A DNA stretch of 64,000 nucleotides from Zopfochytrium polystomum (taxonomy: Eukaryota > Chytridiomycota > Chytridiomycetes > Chytridiales > Chytridiaceae), in the NCBI GenBank assembly GCA_025765615.1, contig JAIVFJ010000151.1:62001-126000 (forward strand). The letters run 5' to 3'. The notes beneath the pieces are model-generated. The model ran no database searches and was not told the DNA's origin. It saw nothing but the letters and a program-made list of their open reading frames with translations. A program made the position numbers and the translations under genes. Below are positions 12,244 through 22,983 of the stretch, in pieces. The first letter of the stretch is position 1; every line of letters starts with the position of its first letter.

Positions 12244-13016
12244 GCAGATGGTGTCGTATTGTAAATTTCGAGAAGTCGTTTATAGCTGCCGATGAGGAAT
12301 CTTTGCAAGTGAGTTGGCAATCTCGCGGGTGTTTTTGGAAACATTCTTCTTGGGTCAGTGGTTGGTTCTTATTTTTCTGTTGTGAATTCGTTGGTACGTT
12401 TGGGTGAATGCACTGATGTTATTAGGCTCAGCTTTCTATAGCTCTCTGTGAATTTGGGCCACTTGGTCTGATTCTTTGTTTCATCCTGTTTTGTCCTTGC
12501 ACCCGATGGGCTTGGGAATCTTGATAAAGCCGTCATCTTTCTGCTTCATGATTTTTGCAGAGCAATGCGTGAGGCTTCTGAGAACCAGAACGGGGGAAAG
12601 ACAATACTTGGATGACCGGAAGCATTTCCTTGTGTGTGAGGGTCGTTTACTTCCACCATTTTAGCACAAGGCTCTCTGAAACGAAGCTTCCTAGTCAAAT
12701 ACGAGTTTCAAATTGAGTAACCTTGCGTTTGGATCCTTCTCATTTGACCGAAGCTACAGCATACCAACATTTTTAGCCTGAGGCTGTTGTAAGAGTGCTG
12801 TGTGTACCAGTTTCGCGGACCTCGGCATAATCAAGACTCACTCGGCCGACCGCGAGCAGCCCCAGCAAAAAAAAAAAAAAAGTGCTGATTACAGAACAAA
12901 AAAATATAGGACCGAGAGCTAAGAGCGGCGCGGAGCGACAAACTACTTTCGTAACGCACGAAAAAGCAATCAACGCACCCGAAAGCCTCTCTCTGTGAGG
13001 CACCCACGTCGCGTCA
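12244..13016. other. intergenic space between convergent genes
   Basis: Lies between the stop of the membrane-protein gene and the stop of the reverse-strand F-box gene. Contains an A15 tract near 12868-12882. No open frame has family features; it presumably holds the two 3' UTRs. Confidence 0.5.
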
Positions 13017-15605
13017 TCATTTTGGACGCAAATGGTTCTTGCACGGTGGCCTGCAACAGCGCCCACACTTGCCATTGTCACAACTCGCGCTCGCAGTTCC
13101 ACCGCACGAGCACTTTCGCGACAATTCGTTCATAGACTGCGTCCACCTTGGCATGCGGCACACCTCCTCCACCATTGTAGCCACCAGCTCCGGCAGCCGA
13201 TCTTTGACGGCGGCCTCTGCTGTCTTCCCTTTCACCGCTGCCTGGATGGATTTATACGTTGGGGTGGATCGTAACCAGAGGGGGGCCTTTGATTTATGAA
13301 TGTTGAATGGGTACGTAGTCATAAGTTTCCTGAGGAAATCGGCATCGACGGCGGTCAGACGAGTAGACGACGACGACACAGAGACAGCCGATAGCTGGTC
13401 AGCGGGATTTCCTCCGCGTTTGCCCTCGTCGTTCGCAGAGAACGCAGGTGACTCACTCTCTTGCTTTATGTTGAGCGGCTCCTGCCCTGCTTTGCCTTTG
13501 CCTTTGTCGATCCCTTCCCCAACATTTCTGCCGACGACAACACGTGGCTCCAGCTTGACCTGAGTCATTTCCCGCTCGGGAATGAAACCCATTTTATCAC
13601 GTTGGAGCGCGGCAACAGCGCTCTCGGCCTCGTGTATCATGGTCCACACAATGTCTGGTGCAATGTCGCGAGTCGCTAGGTAGAACTCTGCTGGGCCCTT
13701 AAATCGAGACGAGTTTTTGCGCGAATCTCCGATCGACCTGCTGACGAGTGCTTTCCTGCTGAGCTTGTCAACCGGCGGACCTTGCTTCAAAGACATCCGA
13801 TTTTCAGCGGTGTTCGTGATCGCAGCCAAAGCATCACGGTAAGCCTTGGACTTTCTCTCCGCGCCCTGGGGCACCCCCGCCATCACGGCGGCCAGCCGCA
13901 CAGCGGCGTCGGCGACGGTCTTTGCGTCGACGGCCATCTTGTCGGGGCCGTACCCCCTGGGCGGTTGTTCGCATCGCTTGAGGAGCTGGACCATGGCAGG
14001 GAGAGTCTCAACCAGTTCGTCAGTCCCTGCGTAGCCGCGGGCCAGCAGGGCCTCGGCAACAGCGGCGCGGGCGGAAGTAAGGCGTGCCTGTGACGCGAGC
14101 GGAGCAGCCGCGGCCGCGACGGCTGCACGCACCCGGTACAGTGTAGGCCGCCACGCGTGGTTCAAAATGTCGTAGCGAAGTTGTGCAAAAGGAACCCCAA
14201 CAGCAATAGCTTCATCCGCATGCCCCTCTAGCAATGGCGGCCATAGTCTCCGAAATAGTCGTTCAGCTTCCCTTACCCGCGCCAGCTTGTCTGCGTGTGT
14301 TGTCCGCGGCCGCGGCGCGTTCGCCGCCAGCCGGACAAACGTGGCAATCGTCTCGTCCAGCGCCGTCCGCTCTGCTACCAGCGTGGCCAACACCGCCGAT
14401 AGCGCCGCACTCGCAGCATTAGTGAGTTTGCGGTGTCGAGGGAATTGGTGCGGCGACAGCTGTTCAAGCCAACGCCGGAAGTCGTCTTTACGTAGGAGCC
14501 CATAGTGGACTTGCTCACGGCGGCTGCGATTGTAGCCAGCTACGGTCATCTGGGGCAACGCGCCCACCAAGGCGCGAGGAGGCACTCTGGCGTCGCTTAT
14601 AGCCTTGTACGATCGAACGGTGCCGGCTTTTATGCAGGCTTCGCATGCACGAATGCGCAGCGCCCAAATTACTTTGTGGATGCGCGGTCTTCCGCAATGC
14701 TGGCAGCCAACGTCCCAGGCGAGGAGAAAGGCAGAGCGCGGGGTAAGCTGGAACGGCATGGCAAAGTTCCTTGCAAGGCCCGCTTGTTCAAGGAGGGCAA
14801 AGGAGCAGGACACGTACAGTTTTCTGGAGAGGACAGCGAGGCTAACAAGCTGCTCAGGAGTCGCGTACAGCATGACCTGTGTTTGTATTTCTGCCGAAAG
14901 GAGAGAAAACGGAAACTGACTGCCTTGATGATGATTGCTGTACGCGCTTTCACGGTCGTCGCAGTCACCGTCGTAGTTGACGCCATCATCGTCGTTAAGT
15001 GGATATTCGTCGCCTTGATGGCTGACCTCGTCAATTGGGATAAGAGAGTCCTCGTCTGAATATTCATTTCCACTCTCACCCCATTCTTGTTGGCTTGGCG
15101 GTCTTTCAACGATGGGGTTGTTGTTTCCGTTGTCGTAGTTGTCGTCGTCGTCCCCGCTGAAGACGTCGTCCGAGTTGAAATCATCGTCGAAATTATCGAG
15201 ATCCTGACCATCGCGTGCAGGCGACTCGTCATGGCGCAAGCCAAAGTGATTATCGCCATCTTCGTCGTCATCATTGGCACCACGGGTGCAGCCGTCATCT
15301 TTCTTGTGAGCCTCGTCAATATCCTCGTCCTTGTCGGCGTCCTCGTCGTCGTCGGCCGCGTCGTCCTCGCCGTCGTGGTATATTGGACTATCGGCGTGTT
15401 CCCGACCACCTGCACTATCTCCTCTTCCCCATCCTCCTCCTGGGCGGGCGTAGCGGCGATTGTGCCTCGAAGATCCAGCAGCAGCAGCACCGGTGCTGCT
15501 GCCGCCGGTTGGAGCGACGGGAGGATGGCGACGGGGTCGGCGGCGGCGGGACCGCGTGCCCGAACCCGCCGGCCCGGTCGCTCTCGAGAATGCCCTCATC
15601 ATCAT
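13017..15605 (-). CDS. large acidic F-box-like protein with CxxC zinc motif and Cys-rich C-terminus
   Basis: One uninterrupted frame of 862 codons starting at the first of three consecutive ATGs (a GTG precedes it). Order of parts: basic Gly/Arg-rich N-terminus (about 1-70); a long Asp/Glu-rich disordered region (about 75-225); an F-box-like segment (FPFSLLSAEIQTQVMLYATP onward, about 230-275); a CQHC...CEAC pair of CxxC knuckles (about 300-325); an Ala/Arg-rich helical region; and an exceptional Cys-rich tail reading KCSCGGTASASC then CGRCCRPPC. F-box proteins usually recruit substrates to SCF ubiquitin ligases; here this is inferred only from the motif. The neighbouring gene upstream (bZIP) is on the same strand. 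Confidence 0.7.
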   Translation of the reverse strand: MMMRAFSRATGPAGSGTRSRRRRPRRHPPVAPTGGSSTGAAAAGSSRHNRRYARPGGGWGRGDSAGGREHADSPIYHDGEDDAADDDEDADKDEDIDEAHKKDDGCTRGANDDDEDGDNHFGLRHDESPARDGQDLDNFDDDFNSDDVFSGDDDDNYDNGNNNPIVERPPSQQEWGESGNEYSDEDSLIPIDEVSHQGDEYPLNDDDGVNYDGDCDDRESAYSNHHQGSQFPFSLLSAEIQTQVMLYATPEQLVSLAVLSRKLYVSCSFALLEQAGLARNFAMPFQLTPRSAFLLAWDVGCQHCGRPRIHKVIWALRIRACEACIKAGTVRSYKAISDARVPPRALVGALPQMTVAGYNRSRREQVHYGLLRKDDFRRWLEQLSPHQFPRHRKLTNAASAALSAVLATLVAERTALDETIATFVRLAANAPRPRTTHADKLARVREAERLFRRLWPPLLEGHADEAIAVGVPFAQLRYDILNHAWRPTLYRVRAAVAAAAAPLASQARLTSARAAVAEALLARGYAGTDELVETLPAMVQLLKRCEQPPRGYGPDKMAVDAKTVADAAVRLAAVMAGVPQGAERKSKAYRDALAAITNTAENRMSLKQGPPVDKLSRKALVSRSIGDSRKNSSRFKGPAEFYLATRDIAPDIVWTMIHEAESAVAALQRDKMGFIPEREMTQVKLEPRVVVGRNVGEGIDKGKGKAGQEPLNIKQESESPAFSANDEGKRGGNPADQLSAVSVSSSSTRLTAVDADFLRKLMTTYPFNIHKSKAPLWLRSTPTYKSIQAAVKGKTAEAAVKDRLPELVATMVEEVCRMPRWTQSMNELSRKCSCGGTASASCDNGKCGRCCRPPCKNHLRPK

Positions 15606-17042
15606 CACCGTCTACAATATGATTCCCTCCCCCTTCTTTCCACAAGCAAACACGCACGGTACTATTAATACCAGTTGTAGACCCACATATCCCCGGCGGT
15701 ATTTGAGACCACCACAGGGTCCAGCAGCGCGTACTAACAAAACACAGTCATGAGCGCACTACACACGTACATACATGTACGTATGCCCGCCTCTCCCCAC
15801 CAGCCAGCCAGCCAGCCAGCCAGCCGGCTGCCTCAACTCGTGCTTGGGCGGTGGGCTGACGGCGGTTGCTTTTTTAACCGAACACTGCACTGGTTTGGGG
15901 CGCACTAATTTCGGAGAGCTGAAAAAAGGAAAAAACGCCCTTCAATACACGCAAACTCCCACAACGATTTGGAACAAATTACCAGGCATTAAAATCAAAT
16001 GCTCACCCACACGATTCAAGACCTTGTGCCGTTGAAAAATACAAATACTCTGAGTATGGTGGAATGGAGACTTACCGTAAACGGTTTTCCTACTTCTCTG
16101 CCACGAAGAAAATCGCAGGAACGGCTTTCCACCGTACTGGTAACGCTGGTCAAGTGATTAACATATCATCCTTGTGCATCAATTATTTCTAAGGCTCAGG
16201 GGTTAGCATGTTTAAACTTTAACCTATCCCTAACCGAAATTTCCGTTTCATGTTGCTGGAGACTTTGGGCCAAAAAAATAAGTTTCAATCTTTTGTTAGC
16301 ATTGAAGGGTGGAACATTAGGTTGGCACGCGTCGAAAATGTACAGCAATGGTTTCCTTAAAAACTTTGTGTGAAGAAAAGTCTGTGAAGTCGCGTTGCAA
16401 TCTAGAAACTTCAGAAAAGCTGCTGTGAGACTACAATATACTGTGTTCGTCCGACCAAATGGCTACTAACAGTTTGTTCCCGTCGCTGGCGACGACAGAT
16501 TCCTCAGTGCCCGCGCAGTGAGGGAGGGGCGCAGGCCCGCACCCCATCCCCAAGCTGAAGGTCTCATTCTCTTTCCAAAATTTTCGCGGTTGAAATTCGT
16601 GTACTGAACCCGCGAGGGGATGGCACGTCACTTTAACAGGGAATTCCGAGACATACAACGCTTATGTTGCTACAGTGTAAGCTGTAAGAGAGGACAGGCA
16701 GAGGTGCACAGACAGACAGACGGACAGACAGACAGAGAAAGAAAGAGAGACAGACAGACAGAGGAATAGTGAACAAAGAAGCGGGAGAGAGAAAACAAAC
16801 AAAATAACGACCAAAAAACCAACATGCAGGCACCCCCTCGCTGGTCTCGAGTTTAATACGAAACAAAAAAAAAAAAAAAAACCAGAAAACAAAAACAAAA
16901 AAACACGCTCACACACACTTAACAAGTCACACTCCAAACGCAAAAAAAAAAAAAAAAAAAAAAAGAATACGCAACGGTTCTGCACCGTTTGTGGGAGCAA
17001 GGGTAACCAGCCCTTGCCTCACACACACACTCCCACATACAA
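15606..17042. other. intergenic region between two reverse-strand genes
   Basis: Holds a CCAG array (about 15803-15827), a GACA/GA-rich stretch (about 16694-16765), an A18 run (about 16863-16880) and an A23 run (16942-16964). At 16055-16142 the outer sequences TATGGTGGAA and its near complement TTCCACCGTA form a roughly 90-bp imperfect inverted repeat, possibly a small MITE. No convincing coding region. Confidence 0.5.
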
Positions 17043-20000
17043 CTACTCCTGCTCGCGGGGCCTGTCGCGGACAGTCCTGCCATCCACATCTCCTCCTCCA
17101 CCTCCTCGTGCACACTCTTTGCAAGCGAGTCCGGTATTTGCCGCCAGCCCTTTCATCCCTTCAACGATGCCTTTGAGAACCTCAATCTCCTCCTCCAAAC
17201 TCTCGTTCTCTCTCTGGATGTCTTCCACGCTCTGCTCCAGCCCTTGGACCCAAAGCTTTCGCTTCTGGCGGCACTTCGACGCCGCCCTCCTATTGCGTTC
17301 GCGGAAGTCAAGGCGCCGGAGATGCGCCTGCGTCGTTGGAGACAGCGGCAGCGGGGTTCCAGATTGCTCCCTTTTCTGTGTCTGCTGCTGCTGCTGCTGC
17401 TGCTTCGGCTTCGGTTGCTGTTCCCCTCTGCGGCGCTTGCTGCCGTTGGTGGCCACCGACATCGACGTCTCTTGCAATGCTGGCGGGAAAGCGGTCGAAT
17501 CCGCAGTGTTCTCACCAGCTGAGGTGCTTTGCGCACGTCGGAGACGTTTAAACGAGGAGGTAGAGGACGCGGACGAAGACGGTGGAGTGTTCGATGCAAT
17601 TGATTCCGGCTTGGTACTGTGCCACTGACCGTCACTCGACTGCTGTTGAGGCGGCGTCAGAGGAGGATGGGGCCGCGCTTCTTGCGAGTGGCTTGATGAA
17701 AAGTCGCTGAAACGTGTGTGGGCAGACGTAAGGTGTGGAACCCCGACCACGGACGGGGTTTCGTTGAACAGAAGGGGATTCGTGGCCGAAACATCGGCTG
17801 AAGGTTCCGTTTTCAAAGGGAGGTCATCAAAGACCTCGCCGGGCCAGACTGGGGCTCGCGCTTTTGAGCTTTCGACGGTGCTGCCTTTGCCAACACTCCT
17901 CCTTTTACCACTGCTGGCGGTCCCGTTAAATCGTTTTCGACTGCTTGCCGGTGGTGGAGTCTCTCCTTCTCCGGTTGGATTGATGTCAACGTTCATCAGC
18001 ATCGTTCCTACTCTGCTTCCCCCTTCAACAAACTCTTCTGCGACAGTCTTGCCCAAAATTCTCCCGGGTTCGCTCTTGTTCGGCATCTCCTCATCGCCTT
18101 TCCGCGAGCGTTTCGCTGGAACTTGCACCTTAGGGCTGGACTCAACCGCGAAAGCGGGTCGCGATGCGATTGCTGAAGCCGTTCTGGCCGCCGCTGCAAC
18201 AAATGCGGCATCGCTGAAGTGGGCTGTTCCGAGTTTTTCGGAAATAGCTCCGATTGACGCCGGAGGGGAGGGTTCTTGACACGCGGACCCCACTAACGCG
18301 GGCTCTCTCTCAATTAACCCGGCACCGGAGCTAGTGACTGCCGCGTCGTCAATCGGTCCACGGACTAAAGGATCCGGTTGAGGTTGGAGAATTCGGGGTG
18401 AAGGCAAAAGTCGCAGGATAGGTGGAGATCTCAAAGAGGGAAGTGCAGTCGCGCCGATGTGTGACGGCAGTGCCAGCGACAAGACGCTAGCCTGATCTGG
18501 CGCTGGTTCCTGCTTCACAACAGGCTGCGGCAGACTGGTGAAAGTTGGAGGAGGGGTCGGTCCTGCGGTTGGTGGCAATTTAATCTTCGACGCCGCTGCG
18601 CCTCTGGAGCCACTAGGAATGGGTAAAATAGGCTTTGGGCTCATACTAAAACGAAGACTCCCCAGAAGTGGTAGTAATGGGGCAGGAGAGCGCGCTCCTG
18701 ATCCACCGGCACCCTGTCCAGAGGCTCCTCCACATGGTACAGGCTGAGCGTAATTAGTGTTTGCTCCGTTACTAGCAGAAGTGCTGCACGCCGTATCGGA
18801 GACAGAGACTCCAAAACTGTCTTCAAATGGATTTGGTTCCATATCCAGTAAAACGTTGGAGCAGGAGGCGAGGAATCTGTTGGGGGTGTGTTCAACTGTC
18901 GGCAGCGGAGCCGGAGAGATCCGAGGGGGAAAACCGAGAAGAGACGACTGGCTGAAAGCTGAAGTGGAACTTTCGGATGCAGACGGGGTGGACGAATGGA
19001 CGAATGAAGGTGGCATGGAAGAGTTGGGAACGGCGAAAGTTGGCTGCTCAAACTCTGATGGTTTCAACTGAGAATTTGGCTGGGCTTGAGGATTCGGTTG
19101 GACTTTCGGGCGTATGAAGGACAGGCTGTCAAGCCGAAGGGTATTTTTTCTAGCGTCTCCGAAGGAGGTTGACGGCGTGGGAGTCGTGGGCGACGACGAG
19201 GAAACTGTCCAGAATAGTTGATTAGCAAATGACGACAGCCAATTCAATCAAAAAAAAAGGACTCACAGTTGAGCACAGTACCGCCGGCACTCCCAGATCC
19301 TTCAAGCCCGCCTCTTGTGGCAACAGCGGTGACAGGCGATGTGGATACAGACACGCCAGTATTATATACGGCAAGATCTGAAAGCATCTTGGTGGCTGGG
19401 GAAGATGATCCTACTGGGGCGGCAGGCGCTGCTGTTGGTGCAAGGGGTATAGGCAGGGGCTGGGGAAAGCCATGGCTGATGGGCGAGGGAACTGCAGGCG
19501 CGGCAGAGGAGGTCGATGGAGAGGGCGAGGCTGGTGACACGGGAAGTCGCAGAGGTGATGGGAAGAATGAGTGGTATAGCGGTGTGACCTGAGGTGCCGG
19601 CTGCACCGCGGCAGGGCGATTCACGAGCGGTTGGGGTTGAAAGTATGACTGCTGGTGGGGCTGGTTGTTCACCAGATTTGGCTGCGGTGACTGCAGTGAC
19701 AATCGGGGGGCCTGGTAGCGCGGTGGGAAGCGAGCGACCGGCTGATACAGCTGTGACTGCTGCATGATAGGCCTCCGCGAATTCGCTGGAGTTGTTGCGG
19801 GTGGATTTGTGGGCGGAGTCGAAAGTGAGGTGGACGGAGAGGATGATGGCAAAGACGCCAACCGTGGGGAAGGAGAGGCATGTCCGGGCGTTGTCTGACG
19901 CGGGGAAGAGCCAGCAGTTTCCCCCATGGTGGGAGGAAGTAAGCTAGCTGCACTGTTCATGTCCGTTTCACCGTGCTGAACGGTGGATGGCTGCGACAAT

Positions 20001-20449
20001 GGTGGGATTTGCTCCAGACCAACCTGGTAACGCTGCTGCGGCGAGGGCAGGAAACAGTGTGGCTTATCCGGCTGAGGTCCTGGAAAGGAAGTGTGGCTCG
20101 GTGGGACAGAATACGGAGACTGCTGGTGCAGCACATGTTGCTGGGATGGAGCGGGCTGCTGGAATTGGCGGAGAGGCCCGGGTGCTTGCTGATACGAGGA
20201 AAGGAATTGAGGAGCAGCAGCAAGCGAGGATCGCGGTAGGGGTTGCAGAGGCAAGGACGGGTACTGCGGCTGCTGGTACTGGTGGGGATGATGCTGGAGG
20301 GGAACCGAATGCTCGACGTGCTGGCCAACCTGAAGCTCCTGAACCTGCTGCTGCAGCTGGTGCTGTTGCGGGCTGTTGAAGCTTGTGCGAAATGGCGCGC
20401 CTTGGCTGGCGGACGCCAGGGATGGCGCGGCGGATTTCGCTGCCAGCAT
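17043..20449 (-). CDS. bZIP transcription factor with long Gln/Pro/Ser-rich N-terminus
   Basis: Two exons on the minus strand: 20449-19267 and 19204-17043, separated by a 62-bp GT-AG intron (phase 1); product 1114 residues. Near the C-terminus the basic region RERNRRAASKCRQKRK has the Nx2AAx2CR DNA-contact signature of ATF/CREB-type bZIPs and continues into a leucine zipper with heptad Leu/Val residues (VQGLEQSVEDIQ, then LEEEIEVLKGIV). A Q7 tract precedes the bZIP. The rest is disordered: Q/P-rich (1-180), then Ser/Pro-rich with acidic patches that could act as activation regions. Expected role: nuclear dimeric factor on CRE/ATF-like sites; target genes cannot be inferred. The ATG is the first in frame; the upstream sequence is GA-rich. 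Confidence 0.88.
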
Positions 20450-21678
20450 AGTCAGCCAATCCAGTGTTAGATTTCGTCTGTGGTGGGATGGGAACTATTC
20501 CTTCCTTGACAGCCGGTCAGCAGAAAGCGACGGGCGGGTGGGTGCCGGCCCAACTGCTACTGGCAGCTCTTGGTTTCTTCTTGGTAAGGTTTGGGGCGGC
20601 GGCGGCGGGCGTGCAGCGCGATCCGAGCGGAAGGAAAGATCGAAGGATAACTAATGTGCGCGGGGCCGTAGGAACGTTACAACGACTGACAGTGGACTAG
20701 AGGAGGGCAGGAAGTAGATAGATAGATGGATAGGACAGAGAGCGTGAGAAGGGGAGGGGAACTAAGGGTAGCGGAAGAGTGGGTGTGCGTGGGAACCTGC
20801 CTGGGCTGGCACGGATAGTTTGAACGAGAGAGAGAGCGAGAGAGAGAGCGAGAGAGAGGAAGCTGGGAGGAGAGAGAGAGACAGAGAGGAGAGACAGAGA
20901 GAGAGAGACAGGGGCAGGGACAGAGAGAGTCCTGGGGTGGCGAAGGGGAGGAGGAGGCGGGTGACCCCACGAGCGACAAGGGAGGCCGAGAGGCGGAGGA
21001 GACTGCGAGACAGACAAAGTGCAGCTTAATTGCGGCGGTCAGATTTTTTTTTTTTCTCTTTTCCCTTTTTTTGCCTCTTTCCTACAAATTACTGCAATTG
21101 GATGGAAAACGATCGCCGCCGCAGGCAGGTCTGTCAGGGGGTGGATGCTGGAACAAAACAGAAAAAGAAGAAGAAACAAAAAGAGGGAAAGAACAAAGAA
21201 GGCAAGCGTTCTGCGCAAACATTGAGAGAGAGAGAGCGACCAAGCACCAACCACCGAAAAAAAAAAAAAAATACAAAGTCGGTCATTCCAGAAAACCGAA
21301 AAAAAAAAAAAAATGCGCGCAGCTTTGTCCTTCCGATCGATGTCAGGAAATAAGTATGTCTTTGCATTTTTTTCATATTTTTACTCAGTCGTTGCCTCAC
21401 GTGCGCGCAAAGCCCAAAATCGCAAAAAACTGAAAAAAAGAAGAAGAAGCAGGCAACCAATATAAAAATGATCAATTTTAACTTTTTTTACCAAACTTTG
21501 CCGAAAACAATATGGCACACACAGGTTTGGCAGATCGAACCAGTCAATAGAAGCAAGATGAGATTTTGGGGTTCGGTGTCTCGTGTCCCTCACGTGCCCG
21601 CACGTTTCTTCATTTGTGCGGTCTAGCCTTGCTCGGAAATGAAAGTGGCCGTCGTCGGTTGAAGCAGCTGCCTTTCAG
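20450..21678. other. intergenic region, probable divergent promoter zone with GA repeats
   Basis: Lies upstream of both the reverse-strand bZIP gene and the forward hypothetical gene at 21679. Contains an extended GAGA/CAGAGA purine tract (about 20822-20930) and several A/T homopolymers (21043-21055, 21257-21271, 21299-21313). The open frames here are products of these repeats. Confidence 0.5.
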
Positions 21679-22188
21679 ATGGATGATTATCCCATCAAAA
21701 TTGTCGATGGCCGCACCGCCACCGCCAGCATCACCCAGGCCCCAGGTGCAGAAGTGACTGTCGGGAAAACGCACATTGCCCCTGTCTCTTGCCCATTTGC
21801 TGTGCTACGTATAGTGTTGGCGGAAAATTCGCCAAGGGTCGTGGGGTGTCGTCATGATTGTTCCAATTTTTTAGAGGTGCCGAAGGCACTGAGGCCTCTC
21901 TTTCCTCGATTTGTGGATTATTTGGTTGCTTTGGCAGCAACGAAGTCGCTGCCAAAGCAGGTTGAAATCGTGTGTCGAATGTCTGTGAGTTTTTTTCCTT
22001 TTCGTGTTTTTTCGGTTTTGTTATTGTTTTACCTGATCCGACCCCAATCCAAACCCCTGCCGAGATCCGAGGCCACCGCCACCAATCTGGCAGCCGAAGG
22101 CCGCAACCTCGTCACAGGTACAGTGGCTTCGCCACTGCCGTCATGCCCATTTCGCCATAACTCATCTTCTCACGCAGCATCTCAATGA
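21679..22188 (+). CDS. small hypothetical protein, possibly one intron
   Basis: The frame from ATG 21679 is open for 169 codons. A likely GT-AG intron starts at GTGAGT after codon 103 (about 21988) with a pyrimidine-rich body, and would rejoin near 22080 at GCCACCGCC in the same phase, giving about 120 residues. A second GTACAG...GCAG intron near the end is also possible and would give the same last residues. The product begins MDDYPIKIVDG and includes PLFPRFVDYLVALAATKSLP. I do not recognise the family; a small cytosolic protein such as a proteasome-assembly chaperone was considered but not supported. Two perfect hairpins lie inside the reading frame. Retroelement sequence begins immediately after the stop. 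Confidence 0.4.
   Translation: MDDYPIKIVDGRTATASITQAPGAEVTVGKTHIAPVSCPFAVLRIVLAENSPRVVGCRHDCSNFLEVPKALRPLFPRFVDYLVALAATKSLPKQVEIVCRMSVSFFPFRVFSVLLLFYLIRPQSKPLPRSEATATNLAAEGRNLVTGTVASPLPSCPFRHNSSSHAASQ
21877..21958. repeat. two adjacent palindromic hairpins with GAA centres
   Basis: GTGCC-GAA-GGCAC occupies 21877-21889. An 11-bp perfect inverted repeat follows, GCTTTGGCAGC (21928-21938) and its complement (21948-21958), around AACGAAGTC. Similar GAA-centred hairpins occur at 32796-32900. Confidence 0.7.
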
Positions 22189-22189
22189 G

Positions 22190-22898
22190 AGGAGCCAACA
22201 AAAGAGGGGGAACAGGATGATCCTTAATGTTCCACAGAGTGTGAGGTTTAACATGAATTTGAACTGGTGGGAAGAGCTCATCTTGAGTACGCCCAATCTC
22301 TCGTAGATGAGAAGAAAAAGCTTTGCAATAAGGTTTCAGCCGCTGTCTCTAATAGTTGTTCTCTTCCTCACCGGCAATTAGCACAGGAAGAGGTCTCCTC
22401 AAAAGGATGACCTGGAAACTGAATGGATCGTCTGTCCTTTGACCATTTCACCCAGATATCTCCAGTAGAAGCGTCAGCTCCAGGCTGGGTGCTTGCTCCC
22501 ATGAAGAAAGGTTGACCCAACAGAGCGTCTTCGCCAGGGAGATTGGGTGCACAAATATTGCTTGATGGCAAAATCCCCTTTCGGAATATCCGCTTTCGAA
22601 ATATATGCTTGGGGAATACAGCCATAAAGCCTTGATTGACCTCCAGCAGCACCCTTCATGACCAATATCGTGTGATGAGTGAAGAGCCAAGCTTGTAATT
22701 AATGGCATTGAGCTCAGAGCCTGTCAATCATGGCTTGACTAACTAGGAACTCCCCAATTACAACGTTACGAGCATGTTCAAGGAGGTTGAACATGTTTAC
22801 TGAAGCAAATGGACCATCCTCAAGGTTGCAATCTGTCCTCTCAAGGAAATTCATAATCACTGGGTCTGCCTCAATCTCTTTTCGTTGGGGTCGGATCC
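22190..22898 (-). pseudogene. retroelement protease-like region, downstream part of a split gag/protease gene
   Basis: Minus-strand frames read toward the left. The part nearest the block continues the reading frame that ends at 30527 on the other side: after removing 22899-30526 the codons run on without a stop for about 70 residues (IEADPVIMNFLERTD, FNLLEHARNVVIGEF). Further left, in other frames, LPGEDALLGQPFFMGAS and WVKWSKDRRSIQFPGHP resemble the LLGxPF region after the active site of retroelement aspartic proteases. Stops and frame changes show it is dead. No reverse transcriptase follows; the sequence stops at the hypothetical gene. Confidence 0.5.
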
Positions 22899-22983
22899 TG
22901 TGAGACGATACTCACTCCTTTAACCCTGGGATCTGGGCCCTAGAGCAAGGGAAAGCAAATAATAGGCTAAAACTAATGTGAGA

